This document shows, piece after piece, positions 6,273-8,248 of a DNA stretch of 8,248 nucleotides. The notes under the pieces are model-generated. The model worked only from the letters and a program-made list of their open reading frames with translations. It ran no database searches and was not told the origin of the DNA. Source of the stretch: Synergistaceae bacterium (GTDB lineage: Bacteria > Synergistota > Synergistia > Synergistales > Synergistaceae); contig JAISDQ010000123.1 of assembly GCA_031264605.1 (NCBI GenBank), positions 1-8,248 of the forward strand. The letters run 5' to 3'. How positions within the stretch are numbered: position 1 is the first letter of the stretch; every line of letters begins with the position of its first letter. The translations under genes and the position numbers were made by a program.

Positions 6273-7616
6273 TCATTTTTTTTCTATCGCGGCTATGGAC
6301 GATTGCCGCGCCATCTTGTGGAGCCTTTTGTATTGGTACATTTTTTCGTCGGCGAGGCTCAGCAGTTCGCTCGCGGAAACGGAGGAGTCCGCCTGAACCT
6401 CAATGACGCCGTAACTGAGGCTTCGGATATTCGCGCCTATGACGCCGGCTTCGCCGCCGAGCAGCCGCGATCTCAGTTCTTCGAGCCTGGCCTCGGCGTC
6501 GCCCGATGATATTTCATCGGCGAGGATCATAAACTCGTCGCCGCCCAGCCGGCACAAGACGGCTTTTTCGGAAAAATGGCGCAGCAAGTCGACCGTATGC
6601 AGGATGTATTTGTCTCCCTCTCCGTGGCCGAACTTGTCGTTGACATATTTCAGGTTATCGAGGTCTATGAAGCATATGACGAACAACCTTCCCTCGGAGA
6701 GCCATTCGAGCAGGATTTCCATGCCGTAGCGCCTGTTGAAGGTTTTAGTGAGCGGATCGTGGTAAGCGACTGTTTCGAGCTTGCGGAGGCGTTTTTTATC
6801 CAAACTCACGTCCGTCAGGACGAACGCCGCGGCTTCACGCCCATGCCAATATATCGAATGCGCCACTACCGAAAAATATTGCCGCGCGTTCTCGGGCGCG
6901 CCCGAGAACGGCAGTTCCAGTTCGCCGGGAGGCTCGTTTTCATTCCTAGGGGCGCTCATCCTGCCGCGAAGCCACGCGCGAAGGTCATCTTCCCATCCGG
7001 CGTTCTTCAAGACGTCGCGCGGCCCGCGGTTTGCGTAGAGCCATTCCCCCGAGTCCTCGCCGATCACGATTATCCATTGGGAAATCTGCTCGGTTATCGC
7101 CTCCAACAGATTGTTGCTCTCTGTGAGGGCGTCGGATTTTTTCCGGCCGCTCTCGATCTCCTGGAGAAGCGCCTCCCTGCTTTGGGACAATTGCTCGATC
7201 ATGGAATTAAAAGAATCGGAGAAGTCGCCCATAAAATTGACCCGCTGCTTATAATCCCCCTTCGCGACTTCGCGGGTCTGCCACGTGAGATGTTTCAGAG
7301 AAGCGTGCAGGCTTTTCAAAGGAGCGGCAATATCGTTCCCGCGCGACGGCGGGCTCGCTTTCAGGTTTCCCCGCGAGAGGGCCGCCGCGAATTCCCTTGT
7401 TTCCGCGACGCATTCGGCGAAGTACGCCAAACCTCGCCCGAAATCCCTGAAATTTTCGGGCAATTCATCCAGCGCGAGTTTCGCCGATTCGGGTTTGTAA
7501 AAAAAATCCTTCAGGAAACGAAACAGCACAACTTCCGGCGGCTCTCCCGTTTCCCTGGGCAAGCCGCCGGAAGTCGTTATGCGGAGCGGCGTTTCTTCAG
7601 TCGAGGACGACGCCAT
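6273..7616 (-). CDS. cytosolic diguanylate cyclase with HAMP-like linker, PAS-like region and GGDEF domain
   Basis: This protein makes cyclic di-GMP from two GTP. From ATG 7616 (447 residues): an N-terminal helical region (about 30-80); a HAMP-like linker (about 71-143, with LKSLHASLKHLTWQ and VAKGDYKQRVNFMGDF); a coiled stretch; a PAS-like sensor region (about 168-273); then the GGDEF domain from YHDPLT (285-290), IDLDNLKYVND (317-327) with metal-binding aspartates, RLGGDEF (356-362, catalytic motif intact), to the closing ADEKMYQYK (422-430). No membrane span is present, so it is soluble. The residues where the RxxD inhibitory site should be are SEKA (349-352), so the usual product-inhibition site is absent. 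The start lies inside the V4R gene (20-nt overlap). A longer version starting at 7667 is possible, but ATG 7616 fits translational coupling better. It was probably transcribed from the V4R promoter. Two strong inverted repeats lie within the gene (6887-6910 and 7531-7574). Confidence 0.85.
   Translation of the reverse strand: MASSSTEETPLRITTSGGLPRETGEPPEVVLFRFLKDFFYKPESAKLALDELPENFRDFGRGLAYFAECVAETREFAAALSRGNLKASPPSRGNDIAAPLKSLHASLKHLTWQTREVAKGDYKQRVNFMGDFSDSFNSMIEQLSQSREALLQEIESGRKKSDALTESNNLLEAITEQISQWIIVIGEDSGEWLYANRGPRDVLKNAGWEDDLRAWLRGRMSAPRNENEPPGELELPFSGAPENARQYFSVVAHSIYWHGREAAAFVLTDVSLDKKRLRKLETVAYHDPLTKTFNRRYGMEILLEWLSEGRLFVICFIDLDNLKYVNDKFGHGEGDKYILHTVDLLRHFSEKAVLCRLGGDEFMILADEISSGDAEARLEELRSRLLGGEAGVIGANIRSLSYGVIEVQADSSVSASELLSLADEKMYQYKRLHKMARQSSIAAIEKK
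6887..6910. repeat. 24-bp perfect palindrome inside the GGDEF gene
   Basis: The half-site CGTTCTCGGGCG (6887-6898) is followed immediately by its exact reverse complement, with no spacer and no mismatch. It encodes the FSGAPEN segment of the PAS-like region (about residues 237-243). As RNA it would form a 10-bp stem with a CGCG loop. No function is known to me. Confidence 0.85.
7531..7574 (-). repeat. 13-bp-stem hairpin near the start of the GGDEF gene
   Basis: ACTTCCGGCGGCT (7531-7543) pairs exactly with AGCCGCCGGAAGT (7562-7574) around an 18-nt loop that can add three further G-C pairs. In the leftward transcript it begins 22 nt after the V4R stop and falls in codons 15-29 of the GGDEF gene. 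A T-rich stretch (TGTGCTGTTTCGTTT) follows directly, but it is not a clean T-tract, so attenuation or mRNA protection is possible rather than shown. Confidence 0.75.
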
Positions 7617-8133
7617 TGAAGCGGCATACCCTGTCGCCGTTGGCCCAGCAGTCCACTTCGCGGACATCGTATTTCTTTCCCGTGTACGCCCAGAGGATGC
7701 CGGAAATGAAACCTTCGTCGTAGAAACACACTGTTTCGTTGGTCACCGGCAAGCCGCTGCAATCGAGGTCTTCCCCCACGGTGAGGACCATGCCGCCGGT
7801 CGACGGGTCGAAATCTTCCATGCGCAGGATTCCGATTTTGAATTCCTGAAGCGTTTTTTGGAGATTGGCGACGAAGGTCTCGAAGTCGGCGGACAGGTCG
7901 AGGACGTTGCGCGCGAATTCCGAGCCGGCGAGGAACCCGGCGTCGCGAAAGTGCCGGTTCGCGATCTCGTTCCCGTAAGCTTTTGTGAGGACATCCAGCA
8001 TTGTATACTGCATCAGGCGATAAACCACCACGGGCATCTCCTCGCCCAGGTCTCCCCTGCCTTCCTTGATGTCCCCGAGGTTTTCCCAGCTGAATTCGTT
8101 GTGAGTCTCGCCGGACTCAAAAACATTTTCCAT
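7597..8133 (-). CDS. V4R (4-vinyl reductase-like) domain sensor protein
   Basis: This soluble 178-residue protein is built almost entirely of one V4R domain, a small-molecule-binding fold named after a bacteriochlorophyll-pathway protein and also found in regulators such as the archaeal redox regulator MsvR. The C-terminal signature is clear: the helix GFISGILWAYTGKKYDV (141-157), then REVDCWANGDRVCRF (158-172), which matches the family ending E-x-x-C-x-x-x-G-x-x-x-C-x-F. Cysteines sit at 125, 136, 162 and 170. The N-terminal 30 residues are acidic and probably flexible. Nothing else in the window belongs to chlorophyll synthesis, so the domain is read as a ligand or redox sensor. It is the first gene of a leftward operon, and its end overlaps the GGDEF gene by 20 nt, so its likely partner is that cyclase. 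The ribosome binding site AAGGAG (8150-8145) is 11 nt before the ATG, slightly far. Confidence 0.8.
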   Translation of the reverse strand: MENVFESGETHNEFSWENLGDIKEGRGDLGEEMPVVVYRLMQYTMLDVLTKAYGNEIANRHFRDAGFLAGSEFARNVLDLSADFETFVANLQKTLQEFKIGILRMEDFDPSTGGMVLTVGEDLDCSGLPVTNETVCFYDEGFISGILWAYTGKKYDVREVDCWANGDRVCRFNGVVLD

Positions 8134-8186
8134 GATATATATCGCTCCTTTTTACGATTGGCACGCGTTGGCGGGCATTCTGAGAT

Positions 8187-8215
8187 AATTTACACGAAAA
8201 ATACGCAATTATCAA
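8187..8215 (-). promoter_or_regulatory. sigma-70-type promoter of the V4R-GGDEF operon
   Basis: Reading left, -35 TTGATA (8215-8210) and -10 TAAATT (8192-8187) are 17 bp apart. Transcription would start near 8180, giving a leader of about 45 nt that contains the ribosome binding site at 8150-8145. No gene is visible between 8134 and the window end. Confidence 0.55.
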
Positions 8216-8248
8216 GCCCGCGATTCGGCCATACGGCCCTCGAAATTT

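Noticed and set aside
7499..7506. A run of eight A, in the GGDEF gene, as a possible phase-variation tract
   Set aside because: Short runs of this length also occur in the DHH gene (3881-3888). The frame is intact and nothing else suggests switching.
6576..7619. A 347-codon plus-strand open frame opposite the GGDEF gene
   Set aside because: It is an antisense shadow. The minus strand encodes an intact GGDEF domain with catalytic motifs.
8227..8238. GGCC-ATAC-GGCC upstream of the V4R promoter as an operator
   Set aside because: The arms are only 4 bp, of a common GC-rich word, and the site is close to the window edge.
1..8248. Mobile element, phage, CRISPR, tRNA or riboswitch
   Set aside because: No transposase, integrase, target duplications, regularly spaced repeats, tRNA-like cloverleaf or recognisable riboswitch core was seen in any gap.

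Overview
The window is chromosomal bacterial DNA with GC-rich genes and strikingly AT-rich intergenic gaps. It carries seven protein genes, several recognisable promoters and one strong terminator. I see no tRNA, rRNA, CRISPR array, transposase, phage gene or integration site. The gene set (NADH oxidase of the Nox/CoA-disulfide reductase family, a MurJ-like flippase, a DHH phosphoesterase, an MGDG-synthase-type glycosyltransferase, LemA, a GGDEF cyclase with a HAMP-like linker, and a V4R protein) suggests a free-living anaerobic or microaerophilic bacterium. The V4R/GGDEF pair and the wording of the GGDEF linker remind me of Synergistota or Clostridia-like Firmicutes. That placement is a low-confidence impression, not a result.

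Layout. Positions 1-159 are an AT-rich leader with a good sigma-70-type promoter. It drives a 445-residue FAD-dependent NADH oxidase (160-1497, +), which ends at a perfect 12-bp-stem terminator (1531-1564). The convergent MurJ-like transporter (1556-3148, -) ends inside that terminator. Between the transporter and the next gene lies a divergent promoter region built on a perfect 11-bp inverted repeat with two mirror-image TATAAT boxes. Rightward from it run a DHH phosphoesterase (3255-4283, +) and a glycosyltransferase (4280-5443, +), which overlap by ATGA and form a two-gene operon. It converges, with only 6 bp between stop codons, on a LemA-family membrane protein (5450-6022, -) that has its own promoter. 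The right end is a leftward two-gene operon: a V4R-domain protein (7597-8133, -) followed, with a 20-nt overlap, by a cytosolic HAMP-like/PAS-like/GGDEF diguanylate cyclase (6273-7616, -).

How the genes may work together. The V4R-GGDEF pair looks like a split signalling unit: a soluble small-molecule or redox sensor made together with a cyclic-di-GMP synthase. The central block is envelope-related (lipid-linked flippase, lipid glycosyltransferase, LemA) and contains a DHH enzyme of the group that hydrolyses nanoRNA or cyclic dinucleotide products. The window therefore pairs nucleotide-signal synthesis and possible turnover with envelope functions, although no direct link between them is shown by the sequence.

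The items most worth a second look are the divergent-promoter inverted repeat, a 24-bp perfect palindrome and a 13-bp-stem hairpin both inside the GGDEF gene, the split V4R-GGDEF unit, and the loss of expected key residues in the flippase and the glycosyltransferase.
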